A DNA stretch of 46,616 bases from DATKRB01 sp036501425 (GTDB taxonomy: Bacteria; Actinomycetota; Acidimicrobiia; Acidimicrobiales; RAAP-2): NCBI GenBank assembly GCA_036501425.1, contig DASYAI010000027.1:1-46616 (forward strand), written 5' to 3'. Numbering within the stretch: the stretch's first letter is position 1; every line of letters begins with the position of its first letter. The translations under genes and the position numbers were made by a program. The notes under the pieces are model-generated. The model did not search any database. It was not told where the DNA came from and saw only the letters and a list, made by a program, of their open reading frames with translations. Of this stretch, positions 24,899 through 32,284 are shown one piece after another.

Positions 24899-25813
24899 AT
24901 GAGCATCCTCGTCGATCCTGACCTGGACCCGGCCGAGCTGCGAGGGGTCCTCTACCGGGGAGGTGTCGTCGTCCTCACCCGCCTCGGGGCCGTCGGCCGC
25001 CTGGTCGACCACGCCCGTCGGCAGCTCGCCGACCTCTTCGCCCCCCATGACCCCCGACACGCCCACGAGCACTTCGACGCGGTCGAGATGGCCGACATGC
25101 TGGGGAGCTGGAAGCCCGCCTTCATCCACTCGACCACGTCCACGGACCTGGTCCGTGCCATCGTCGAAGAGGCCGGGTTCCCCCCGGAGGGCACCCACTA
25201 CGACCTTCCCAAGCCACGAACCTCCTTTCCGGTCGGGCACCTGACGACCGGCATCGCCTACGCCTTCCCATGGCACCGCGACCTTTGGTACGGCGCACCG
25301 GCCCAGCAGATCAACTGGTGGCTCCCGGTGCTCGGCGCCGACGAGGACAACTCGATGAGCTTCGACCTGCAGAGCTTCGACCGCCAGGTTCCCAACAGCT
25401 CGGGAGGGTTCGACTACTATCAGAACAACCGGGCACGCCGGGACACGGCGTCCCAGGTCGGACACGAACGGCAGGCCCGGCCGGCCGCCCTGCACTACCG
25501 CCCGGCGCACGAGCTGGTGGTCCTGCCCCCTCCGGGATCGATCCTGCTCTTCGCCGGGGCGCACCTGCACCGCTCCGTCCCCAACACCAGCGCCCGGTCG
25601 CGCTTCAGCGTGGACTTCCGCACGGTGGACGTCGCCGACGTCGTCCACCGCCGTGGCGCCCCGGCGGTGGACGTCATGTGCAGCGGGACCTCCATCCGGG
25701 ACTTCCGCCGCGTGGTGGACGACCGCACCTTCGACGAGGACCTCGTCCGCCAGCTCTACGGGCCGCCGCCCTCGGACGCGATGCTGATCTTCAGTCCGGG
25801 CGCCGGGCGATAG
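24899..25813 (+). CDS. Fe(II)/2-oxoglutarate-type oxygenase (phytanoyl-CoA dioxygenase-like)
   Basis: This 304-residue protein has the HxD...H facial triad of the superfamily: PWHRDLWYG (about residue 123) provides His and Asp, and AGAHLHRSVPNTSARSRFSVDFRT (near 222) provides the distal His and the conserved Arg for 2-oxoglutarate. It may hydroxylate or otherwise oxidise a sugar or a substituent; the substrate is unknown. It closes the rightward operon and its final 23 bases overlap the 3' end of the convergent rfbC-like gene. Confidence 0.75.
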   Translation: MSILVDPDLDPAELRGVLYRGGVVVLTRLGAVGRLVDHARRQLADLFAPHDPRHAHEHFDAVEMADMLGSWKPAFIHSTTSTDLVRAIVEEAGFPPEGTHYDLPKPRTSFPVGHLTTGIAYAFPWHRDLWYGAPAQQINWWLPVLGADEDNSMSFDLQSFDRQVPNSSGGFDYYQNNRARRDTASQVGHERQARPAALHYRPAHELVVLPPPGSILLFAGAHLHRSVPNTSARSRFSVDFRTVDVADVVHRRGAPAVDVMCSGTSIRDFRRVVDDRTFDEDLVRQLYGPPPSDAMLIFSPGAGR

Positions 25814-26408
25814 GGGCCGGTCGCAAGCCGGCCAAGCCCCCCAAGCCCCCCGGGCCGCCCAGACTCCCCGGCGCCGTCACGGCGGAGAGCGGCGGGGCCA
25901 GCCGGTCTCGTTCCGACAGCCCGGCCACCGGCAGCGGCCACGGTATCGCCAGGTCACGGTCGTCGAAGGCGATCGTGAGGTCCTCGCTCGGGTCGTGGGG
26001 ACGGTCGATGCGGTACGCGACGTCGGCAATGGGCGTCAGCGCCTGGAACCCGTGGGCACAGCCGGCGGGCACGTAGATCGACACCTGCTCGTCGTCCCGC
26101 AGCTCGAACCGCTCCCAGCTCAGGTACGTCGGCGACGTCGGGCGGAGGTCGACCACGACGTCGAAGACGGCCCCGAACGAGCACCGAACGAGCTTCGCCT
26201 CGCCCTCCCCGCCCCGAACGTGCAGGCCCCGCACGACGCCCTGGACGCTGCGCGAGAGGCTGTCCTGGACGAACGCGTCGGGGTCGATCCCGGCGCCGCG
26301 AGCCACCTCGGCGTCGAAGGTGCGGCAGAAGAAGCCGCGCTCGTCCGTGTGCGCGGTGGGCCTGAACATCAGCGTCCCTGCGATGGCGGCCACCTGGCTC
26401 ACGTCCAC
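25791..26408 (-). CDS. rfbC: RmlC-like dTDP-4-keto-6-deoxysugar 3,5-epimerase family protein
   Basis: This 205-residue cupin epimerase starts at GTG 26408, with a GGAGGGGG ribosome site. Family marks are DERGFFCRTFD (near 22), VVRGLHVRGG (catalytic His near 60), VFDVVVDLRPTSPTYLSW and YVPAGCAHGF near 114. The usual second tyrosine, which acts as the acid in 3,5-epimerisation, lies in the region PHDPSED and reads His, so it may have different regiochemistry or be a 3-epimerase or isomerase. The C-terminus is a Gly/Pro-rich tail encoded by a repetitive stretch that overlaps the oxygenase gene. It is last in a six-gene leftward group. Confidence 0.8.
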   Translation of the reverse strand: MDVSQVAAIAGTLMFRPTAHTDERGFFCRTFDAEVARGAGIDPDAFVQDSLSRSVQGVVRGLHVRGGEGEAKLVRCSFGAVFDVVVDLRPTSPTYLSWERFELRDDEQVSIYVPAGCAHGFQALTPIADVAYRIDRPHDPSEDLTIAFDDRDLAIPWPLPVAGLSERDRLAPPLSAVTAPGSLGGPGGLGGLAGLRPAPIARRPD

Positions 26409-26422
26409 GAGTGCCCCCTCCC

Positions 26423-27094
26423 TCAGCCGCCGACCGGGTGCCGGGGCGAGCAGATGAAGATGTACTCCACCGCGAGCCTCGAGCTGACCCAGGGGACGCT
26501 GGCGTTGAAGTACCTGTTGGCCGCCCTCACCAGCCTCCGGTTCGGCTCGCTGTGCCGCCAGTTGTGGGAGGTCGGGAGCTTGCGGGCCACCACGAAGTCC
26601 CGCAGCAGGCTGTCCTCGAAGCGCTGCAGGGGCTGGACGTTGCTGTACGGCCAATAGACCTCGCGGTCACGGTGGCCGAAGTTGACGTACGAGACGATGA
26701 AGGTCCCCTCAGGGGACAGGATCCCCGCGATCTCCGAGAACTTCGCCGACTGGCGGTCCCCCAGGTACTCGAACAGCCCTTGGGCCACCACGATGTCGAA
26801 CCGCCTTCCGGCGAACCCGACCGGCTCCTCGAGGATGTCGGCCTCCCGCAGGTTGGGTGCCGGATCGCTGATCGCGATGTCGATGCCGTGGTAGGCGACG
26901 TTCGGCCGGAGCAGCCGCGCCAGGGTTCCCGGGCCGCAACCCACGTCGAGCAACGAGGCCTCCCGTGCGCCGGCGATCTTGTTGACCAGCCCGGCCACCT
27001 TCTGCAGGCGGTGGTGGGGCACCGCGAACTTCTGGTGCTCGACGCTCCAGAAGTCCCTCTTGTAGTACCGGAGGTCCCCGGTCGTGAAGCTCAT
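26423..27094 (-). CDS. Class I SAM-dependent methyltransferase
   Basis: This 223-residue methyltransferase carries motif I SLLDVGCGPGTLARLL near residue 47, an acidic post-I strand YHGIDIAISD, and FDIVVAQGLFEYLG (motif II) near 98. There is no signal peptide or membrane segment. The natural substrate is probably a sugar or lipid of the polysaccharide pathway, in view of the neighbours. It lies between the pyruvyl transferase and rfbC genes, with gaps of 42 and 14 bases. Confidence 0.85.
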   Translation of the reverse strand: MSFTTGDLRYYKRDFWSVEHQKFAVPHHRLQKVAGLVNKIAGAREASLLDVGCGPGTLARLLRPNVAYHGIDIAISDPAPNLREADILEEPVGFAGRRFDIVVAQGLFEYLGDRQSAKFSEIAGILSPEGTFIVSYVNFGHRDREVYWPYSNVQPLQRFEDSLLRDFVVARKLPTSHNWRHSEPNRRLVRAANRYFNASVPWVSSRLAVEYIFICSPRHPVGG

Positions 27095-27136
27095 CGTTGC
27101 GGTCTCCTGCTCGTGCTCGCGGGCCCGGGTTCCACC

Positions 27137-28501
27137 TCAGGCCGCTCGTTCGGGGAACGGGCTCGGCCGGGCCTCGGTGGCCGTGGTCCGGGCGATCCGC
27201 CGACCCGACGGGGGTAGGGGCGCCACGCCGGACCCGGCCGCCTCGGCGCCCAGGAGCATCGACGACAGCCTGGCGAGCTGCTCCTCGTGGTGGCGGGTCT
27301 TCGCCGCGTCGCGCTCCCCCAAGGTGGCCCGCAGCTCGGGGGCCCGTCGTTCGAGCTCGCCGAAGCGCTCCTCGAGCTGGTTGACGTCCACCGACCGAGC
27401 CGACAGGCAGAACTCCGACACGCCCATGTCGGACATGAGCGCGTCGAACTTTCCCGAGTAGCCGACCGAGATTGTCGGGATGCACAGTCTGAGGGCCGAG
27501 AGGACGTTGTGGTACCGGGTGCCCACGAATGCTCCCATCGGAGCGATCTCGTCGATCAGCGCCCGGAGCGACGAGAAGGGCTCGGCAACGACGGTCGCCG
27601 GGCCGAGCTGCGGTCGCTCCTCGTACACGCGGGCGAGGATCTTCGCCGCCACCGCTCCGTCGTCCCGGTCTCCCCAGAACAGCCGGACCCGGTAGCCGCG
27701 GTCGACCAGCCAACCGACGAAGCTCTCCATCGCCCGCACGTAGCGCACGTGGATGTCGTGCCCCTGTCGGCGATCGTCGTTGCCGCCGTGGTAGGCCATC
27801 ACCCCCACCCCGACGGTGCCGGAGTCGGTCGGGATCCCCGCCGGAAGCGGCAGGCCGAAGACCAGGTCCGGAAAGACGTGGTCGAGCGAGGTGTCCAGGC
27901 CCCGGTCCCGCATGGCCGTTCGCGACTGCTCGTCGCGGTACGAGCGGTAGGCCGCCAGCCGGGCCGCGGAGTCGAACAACCAGCGGGTGGCGCGTTGGTG
28001 GATCGGCCCAGCCCCCACGCTGACCAACGCCACTTCGGTGCCGAGGAGCCGCCCCGAGGCACAGAGGAGGAAGAGCGCGTAGGGAACCCCGGACGCCCGC
28101 AACGGCAGGCTGGCCTCCAGCACCCCCATTCCGGGGACGATCACCACCTCGTGGCGCCGAACCCAGAGCACGGTCCGCAGCGCGTCGATGGCTTTGCCCA
28201 GCACCTTCAAGGCCGCCGCAGGTGGGCCGGACACCCGCCCCTCGTAGCGGTGGTACCACGACATCGCTACGGCATCGATGCCGTAGCGGCTGCTCAGCTG
28301 CTCCGATCCCATGCACATCGCGTCGACGACCACCTCGGGATGCCGTGCTCGCAGGTAGTCGAGGACCACCTCGAAGGAGGCGTCGTTCCCCAGGTTCCCC
28401 GAGCCGAGCAGCCCGAACACCCCCACCCGCGGCGCCCGAGCGGGCCCAGGCCGGCCCCGGGGCGCGGTGCGCCGACCAATCACGGTGCGCCGACCAATCA
28501 C
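27137..28501 (-). CDS. Polysaccharide pyruvyl transferase family protein
   Basis: This is a protein of about 454 residues. The start is GTG 28501 in the overlap GTGA with the GT2 gene. The first residues include the repeat IGRRTVIGRRT, from an 18-base tandem duplication. The core begins with RVGVFGLLGSGNLGNDA (near 27), typical of the family. VPGMGVLEA (near 120), VALVSVGAGP and the C-terminal MGAFVGTRYHNVLSALRL (near 340) follow. These enzymes put a pyruvate ketal on sugars using phosphoenolpyruvate, giving the polymer extra negative charge. The C-terminal 60 residues are charged and low complexity. Confidence 0.9.
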   Translation of the reverse strand: MIGRRTVIGRRTAPRGRPGPARAPRVGVFGLLGSGNLGNDASFEVVLDYLRARHPEVVVDAMCMGSEQLSSRYGIDAVAMSWYHRYEGRVSGPPAAALKVLGKAIDALRTVLWVRRHEVVIVPGMGVLEASLPLRASGVPYALFLLCASGRLLGTEVALVSVGAGPIHQRATRWLFDSAARLAAYRSYRDEQSRTAMRDRGLDTSLDHVFPDLVFGLPLPAGIPTDSGTVGVGVMAYHGGNDDRRQGHDIHVRYVRAMESFVGWLVDRGYRVRLFWGDRDDGAVAAKILARVYEERPQLGPATVVAEPFSSLRALIDEIAPMGAFVGTRYHNVLSALRLCIPTISVGYSGKFDALMSDMGVSEFCLSARSVDVNQLEERFGELERRAPELRATLGERDAAKTRHHEEQLARLSSMLLGAEAAGSGVAPLPPSGRRIARTTATEARPSPFPERAA

Positions 28502-28515
28502 GGTGCGCCGCCTTC
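28466..28515. repeat. 18-base tandem repeat at a gene junction
   Basis: GGTGCGCCGACCAATCAC is present in two full copies plus a partial one. It covers the GT2 stop codon and the GTG start of the pyruvyl transferase, and duplicates both a GTG codon and the IGRRTV encoding segment. Confidence 0.75.
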
Positions 28516-29481
28516 CCGCCACTGCCCCGGGCTCGGAGGTCCGCTCCCGCGCCCTGCCAGGTCCCGCGCGGCGCGGACCCCCCGGTCCGGCGCGCCGGCG
28601 GGGAGCGGCGCCGGCTCGGGGACGGCGGCGCCCGGACGCGCCCGGGTGGCCAGCCATCGGGCCAGGTGGGCGTAACAGGAGCGACGGTCCGATGGCGACA
28701 GCGGTGCACGCCGGATCGCCGCCGCGTAGGCCCAGACGTACTCGCCGTAGAGCCGGATCACCGGGTGGCGGATCGGGTCCAACCGCCGGGGGTCCATGTT
28801 CGCGCAGCGCGTCCGTACGGTCGGACACGCCCGCTCGGCCCGGTCGGGGTGATCCCGTCGCAGGTACAACCAGTCCTTGACCTGAACGAACGGACCGTGC
28901 AGCGCGAGCTCGGCGATGATGGTGCGGTCGGCGTGGTGGTAGCTGTCCTTCCTCGCCACCCGGCGCAGGACGCCGGTACGGATCACCCCTCCGTCGTCGT
29001 CGCCGCCGCTGTCGAACAGCAGGCTCTCGAAGCGCTCTGGTGGCCGGGGGGACGCGGTGGCGAGCGGGTACTCGCCGGCCGCGGTGACGGCGCCCGACCC
29101 GTCGATCATGGCCGTCCACGAGTGGGCCAGCACCACCCGGGGATCCTCGTCCAGCGCTTCGACGCAGGACTCGAGCAGCTGGCGGTGGTAGAGGTCGTCG
29201 TGGGACGCCCACTTGAACAGCTCCCCCCTCGCCTCGTCCACGAGGAAGTTGTGGTTGGGGGCGAGGCCCACGTTCCGGGGCTGGCGGACGTAGCGGACCC
29301 GCGAGTCGAGCCTCTCGTAGCGACGACCGATGCTCGGGGTACCGTCCGTCGAGGCGTTGTCCGAGATGATCAGCTCGAAGTCCTCGTAGCTCTGGGCGAG
29401 GAGCGCGTCGAGCGATTCCGAGAGGTAGTTCTCGCCGTTGTAGACCGGTAGCCCGACGGTCAACCGAGGTGGCGCGCCCAT
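28498..29481 (-). CDS. Family 2 glycosyltransferase
   Basis: This 327-residue GT-A protein has the opening LTVGLPVYNGENYLSESL (residues 8-25), ELIISDNASTDGT, and a donor-metal motif region KWASHDDLYH (near 90). It transfers a nucleotide-activated sugar in the cytoplasm. The C-terminal 60 residues are Pro/Arg/Gly-rich and look disordered. It lies 73 bases downstream of the SDR epimerase gene and overlaps the pyruvyl transferase gene by 4 bases. Confidence 0.9.
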   Translation of the reverse strand: MGAPPRLTVGLPVYNGENYLSESLDALLAQSYEDFELIISDNASTDGTPSIGRRYERLDSRVRYVRQPRNVGLAPNHNFLVDEARGELFKWASHDDLYHRQLLESCVEALDEDPRVVLAHSWTAMIDGSGAVTAAGEYPLATASPRPPERFESLLFDSGGDDDGGVIRTGVLRRVARKDSYHHADRTIIAELALHGPFVQVKDWLYLRRDHPDRAERACPTVRTRCANMDPRRLDPIRHPVIRLYGEYVWAYAAAIRRAPLSPSDRRSCYAHLARWLATRARPGAAVPEPAPLPAGAPDRGVRAARDLAGRGSGPPSPGQWREGGAP

Positions 29482-29554
29482 GTCCCTCGTCTCGCACCGC
29501 CTGCCGACCGCCGGCGGCCCGCCGGACGCACCCGACCCGGTAGGCGTCCGGGCA

Positions 29555-30619
29555 TCAGCGGACCCCCTGGGCGATCTGCTCCGTCGACGCGGTCTCCTGT
29601 CGACGGAGCAGCCCGTCGATCACGCCGGCGCCGAGCAGCTCGTTGATCCGCCGGAGCCGGACGAAGCGCGACGACACGAAGTCCTCGTAACCCAGGCCGT
29701 AGCCGGCGTAGGCGTCGACCAGCTCCTCTACCCCGGCTCCCACGCTCCAGCGCAACCGCAGATCCGGGAAGGTCTCGTTCAGCTTGGAGAAGTCCACCCG
29801 GTAGTCGCGCAGGTCCGGACCGGCGCCTTCGGCAAAGGCGAGCCGCGAGCCCGGCACCGCGTCGTGGACCCGCTCGGCGATCTGACGGACCTGTACGTTG
29901 TCCTCCGTCCGGCCGACGTTGAACGGCTCGTCGTGGACCACCTGTCGGGGCGCTTCGAGCACGGCGAGAAAGGCCCGGCAGATGTCCTCCACGTGCACCA
30001 GCGGCCGCCACGGTGAGCCATCGCTCTCGAGCCGAACCTCCCCGGTGGTCATCGCGACGGCGGTGAGGTTGTTGACCACGATGTCGAGGCGCAGGCGCGG
30101 CGAGACACCGTAGGCGGTGGCGTTACGGAGGTAGGTCGGGCTGAAGGTGTCGTCGGCCAACAGCGAGAGGGCCCGCTCCGCTAGCACCTTGGTCTCGCCG
30201 TACGGGGTGACCGGAAAGAGCTCGGCATCCTCGCCCACGCCGCTGGATCCCGCCGCCCCGTAGAGGCTGCACGACGAGGCGAACGCGAAGCGCTCGACGC
30301 CGGCCGCCTTGGCCGCCCGGGCGAGGCACAGGGTTCCGTCGAGGTTGACCGAGTAGGTGGTCGACGGGTTGAGATGGCCCAGCGGGTCGTTCGAGAGGGC
30401 TGCCAGGCAGGCGACGGCGTCGTAGCCGGCAAGGTCTCCGGCGACAGCGTCCCGGATGTCGATCAGAGGTCGTCCGGTGGCGTCCTCGGGGGCGGGTCCG
30501 AAATCGCATCCCTCGTAGAGGCCGACGTCGAGCCCGTGCACGTCGTGGCCGGCCGCCCGGAGGAAGGGGACGAGGACCGCTCCGATGTACCCACGGTCGC
30601 CGGCAACCAGGATCCGCAT
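29555..30619 (-). CDS. NAD-dependent epimerase/dehydratase (extended SDR)
   Basis: This extended short-chain dehydrogenase, about 354 residues, acts on an NDP-sugar. GDRGYIG is near residue 7, the Ser of the triad is in FASSCSLYG and the Tyr/Lys in PYGETK (YxxxK), at about residues 115-147. I chose ATG 30619 because GAGGG ends 9 bases upstream, whereas ATG 30628 abuts the ribosome site. A near-identical leader precedes the flippase start and agrees with this choice. The upstream flippase stop nevertheless overlaps ATG 30628 (ATGA), so both are possible. A GTATCA element is 74-79 bases upstream. It may make the 4-keto or epimerised sugar used by the methyltransferases. Confidence 0.88.
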   Translation of the reverse strand: MRILVAGDRGYIGAVLVPFLRAAGHDVHGLDVGLYEGCDFGPAPEDATGRPLIDIRDAVAGDLAGYDAVACLAALSNDPLGHLNPSTTYSVNLDGTLCLARAAKAAGVERFAFASSCSLYGAAGSSGVGEDAELFPVTPYGETKVLAERALSLLADDTFSPTYLRNATAYGVSPRLRLDIVVNNLTAVAMTTGEVRLESDGSPWRPLVHVEDICRAFLAVLEAPRQVVHDEPFNVGRTEDNVQVRQIAERVHDAVPGSRLAFAEGAGPDLRDYRVDFSKLNETFPDLRLRWSVGAGVEELVDAYAGYGLGYEDFVSSRFVRLRRINELLGAGVIDGLLRRQETASTEQIAQGVR

Positions 30620-30640
30620 CGTGTTCATCCCTCGAGGTCT
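30619..30640 (-). promoter_or_regulatory. Leader with ribosome site, near-identical to that of the flippase gene
   Basis: The 20 bases CTCGAGGGATGAACACGATG here match CTCGAGGGCTGAACACGATG before the flippase (32178-32197) with one difference. In both cases a GTATCA element lies 77-79 bases upstream of the ATG, so the whole promoter-leader module looks duplicated. Confidence 0.6.
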
Positions 30641-32178
30641 GGACGGCGGGCAAGGCCGCCCGCCCGCTGATAGGAGTGACCTCGTGCGATCCTGATACGC
30701 GGGCCGTCGACCGGCTCGGGTACTCCGTCGACCAGCTCGGGTACGGCGGGCGGCTCGTCCACCCGGGGCCGGTCAGTCGGGGACTGGCCGGCGGGGGGCT
30801 CGTCTGCGGGGGGCGTTTCTGCGGGGGGCCCGCCTCGGGCCGGCGCCATCCGGTGGTTCGAGAAGAGCCGTCTCGCCGCCGGAAGGTGCCCGGACTCGAC
30901 GAGGGCGCTTCGCAAGTGCCACCAGAACACGACCGCCCCGGACCACCCGGCCACTGCGACGCCGATCACGCTCCCGAGCACCCCCCCGCCAAGGGCCCCG
31001 ACCACGCCGAACACCAGGTAGGAGGCAGAGGAGACGAGCATTGCCCGCAGGCTCCGCCGGGCTGCCCCCAACGCATGGAGGCCCATGCCGGCGCTGGCCG
31101 CGACGCAACCGCCCATGACCGAAATGGTGAGGGGCAGCACGAGGGGGTACGTCGGCCGCCAGAGGGACCCCAGGACCCACTGCCCCAGTCCCCTCGGCAG
31201 CGCCACCAGCAACACCGTCCCCCACAGGAACGCCGTCGCCGCCAGCCCCACCCCGAACAGGGTGCAGAAGGTCACCAGGTGACGCGACGAGCGCGCCAGC
31301 AGGCGGACGGCCTCGGGCAGCCCGACCAGGCCCATCCCGAAGAAGATCACCATGAACGGGCCCATCAGGGTGCTCGCGGCCTGCACGTACCCGACGGCGG
31401 CCAGACCCAGGACGAGACCGATGGCGTAGATGCGCAACTGGGACTGAGCGCTGTTCGCCGTGCCTTCCGCCAGATAGCGCGGACCGAGGTCACGGTTCTG
31501 GGAGGTCCACTGCCGAGCGCCCGACACCCGCGGCACAACCCGCGCCTGCAGGGGTCCGGCAGCGGCGGCGACGGTGGCGGCCGATCCCCACGCGAGCACG
31601 AACCAGAAGACGTTCGCGTGGCCGGTCGTCCGCAGCAGCGCCAGGGCGGGCAGCAGGACGGCCGCCCAGATCGAGTCGTTGAGAAAGGCCTGGCCGCCTC
31701 GCCCGACGGCGAAGAAGGCGAACCGCCAGCTGTCCTGGAGGAGCAGCCCGGGGAGCGTCAGCCCGAGAGCGAGAAATGCCGACCGGGCGGTGCCACCGAG
31801 CAGCGCCGCGCTCGCCAGGACGCCGGCCGCGGTCACCACCCCCACCCAGATGGCGGTCCCGGTGCAGTTGGCGACCGCCGACCGCCAGCGGGTCACGTCG
31901 CTCCCGCTGAACCGGACCAGGAGCGGATCGGTGGCCAGGCCACGGGACGCGTTGAGCGCGAAGGAGTAGGTGACGTAGGCGAGCGCGAAGGCGCCGTACT
32001 GCACCGCACCGACCGTGCGGGCGATGTAGATGCTCACGGCGAAGTTGGTGATGCTCGACATGCCCTGATCGGCCACGCCCCATCCCAGGCGCCTGCTCCC
32101 CTGACGCGCCAGGTGCCAGAGGGCAGCGGCCCTGCGCTTCTCGCCCCCCGTCGGGCCGCTCGCGACCACAGCCCTCAT
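30625..32178 (-). CDS. Polysaccharide flippase (Wzx/MATE-like)
   Basis: This is a membrane protein of about 517 residues with 12 or more hydrophobic segments between residues about 35 and 430. ATG 32178 follows GAGGG with an 8-9 base spacer. It resembles Wzx/oligosaccharide flippases by length, segment number and locus context (for example RGLATDPLLVRFSG near 86 and GLVGLPEAVRLLARSSR near 287), but lacks a diagnostic motif. It would move the lipid-linked repeat unit across the membrane. The C-terminal 65 residues are Pro/Asp/Glu-rich with short repeats (ADEPP, VDGPR). The GTATCA element at 30693 lies within the coding sequence of this tail. Confidence 0.8.
   Translation of the reverse strand: MRAVVASGPTGGEKRRAAALWHLARQGSRRLGWGVADQGMSSITNFAVSIYIARTVGAVQYGAFALAYVTYSFALNASRGLATDPLLVRFSGSDVTRWRSAVANCTGTAIWVGVVTAAGVLASAALLGGTARSAFLALGLTLPGLLLQDSWRFAFFAVGRGGQAFLNDSIWAAVLLPALALLRTTGHANVFWFVLAWGSAATVAAAAGPLQARVVPRVSGARQWTSQNRDLGPRYLAEGTANSAQSQLRIYAIGLVLGLAAVGYVQAASTLMGPFMVIFFGMGLVGLPEAVRLLARSSRHLVTFCTLFGVGLAATAFLWGTVLLVALPRGLGQWVLGSLWRPTYPLVLPLTISVMGGCVAASAGMGLHALGAARRSLRAMLVSSASYLVFGVVGALGGGVLGSVIGVAVAGWSGAVVFWWHLRSALVESGHLPAARRLFSNHRMAPARGGPPAETPPADEPPAGQSPTDRPRVDEPPAVPELVDGVPEPVDGPRIRIARGHSYQRAGGLARRPDLEG
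30693..30698 (-). promoter_or_regulatory. GTATCA element upstream of the SDR epimerase gene
   Basis: The context GCGTATCAGG lies in the coding tail of the flippase, about 79 bases upstream of the ATG at 30619. This would allow an internal promoter for the six-gene block. Confidence 0.5.
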
Positions 32179-32249
32179 CGTGTTCAGCCCTCGAGATCCG
32201 GTTGGCGTGACGAGACCACCCCGGCGGTACGAGCCGAGATTGCTCGTCG

Positions 32250-32255
32250 TGATAC
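32250..32255 (-). promoter_or_regulatory. GTATCA element upstream of the flippase gene
   Basis: The context GCGTATCACG is in the 106-base gap between the beta-helix and flippase genes, about 77 bases from the ATG at 32178. The downstream sequence contains GGCTCGTACC, also present at 2110-2119 after the GT4 element. Confidence 0.6.
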
Positions 32256-32284
32256 GCGCCGACCCGGCGGCAGGTGCCCGGTGG

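Noticed and set aside
25830..25870. C- and G-rich repeated stretch considered as a CRISPR or transposon remnant
   Set aside because: It is a short low-complexity coding tail of the RmlC-like gene; there are no spacers or terminal inverted repeats.
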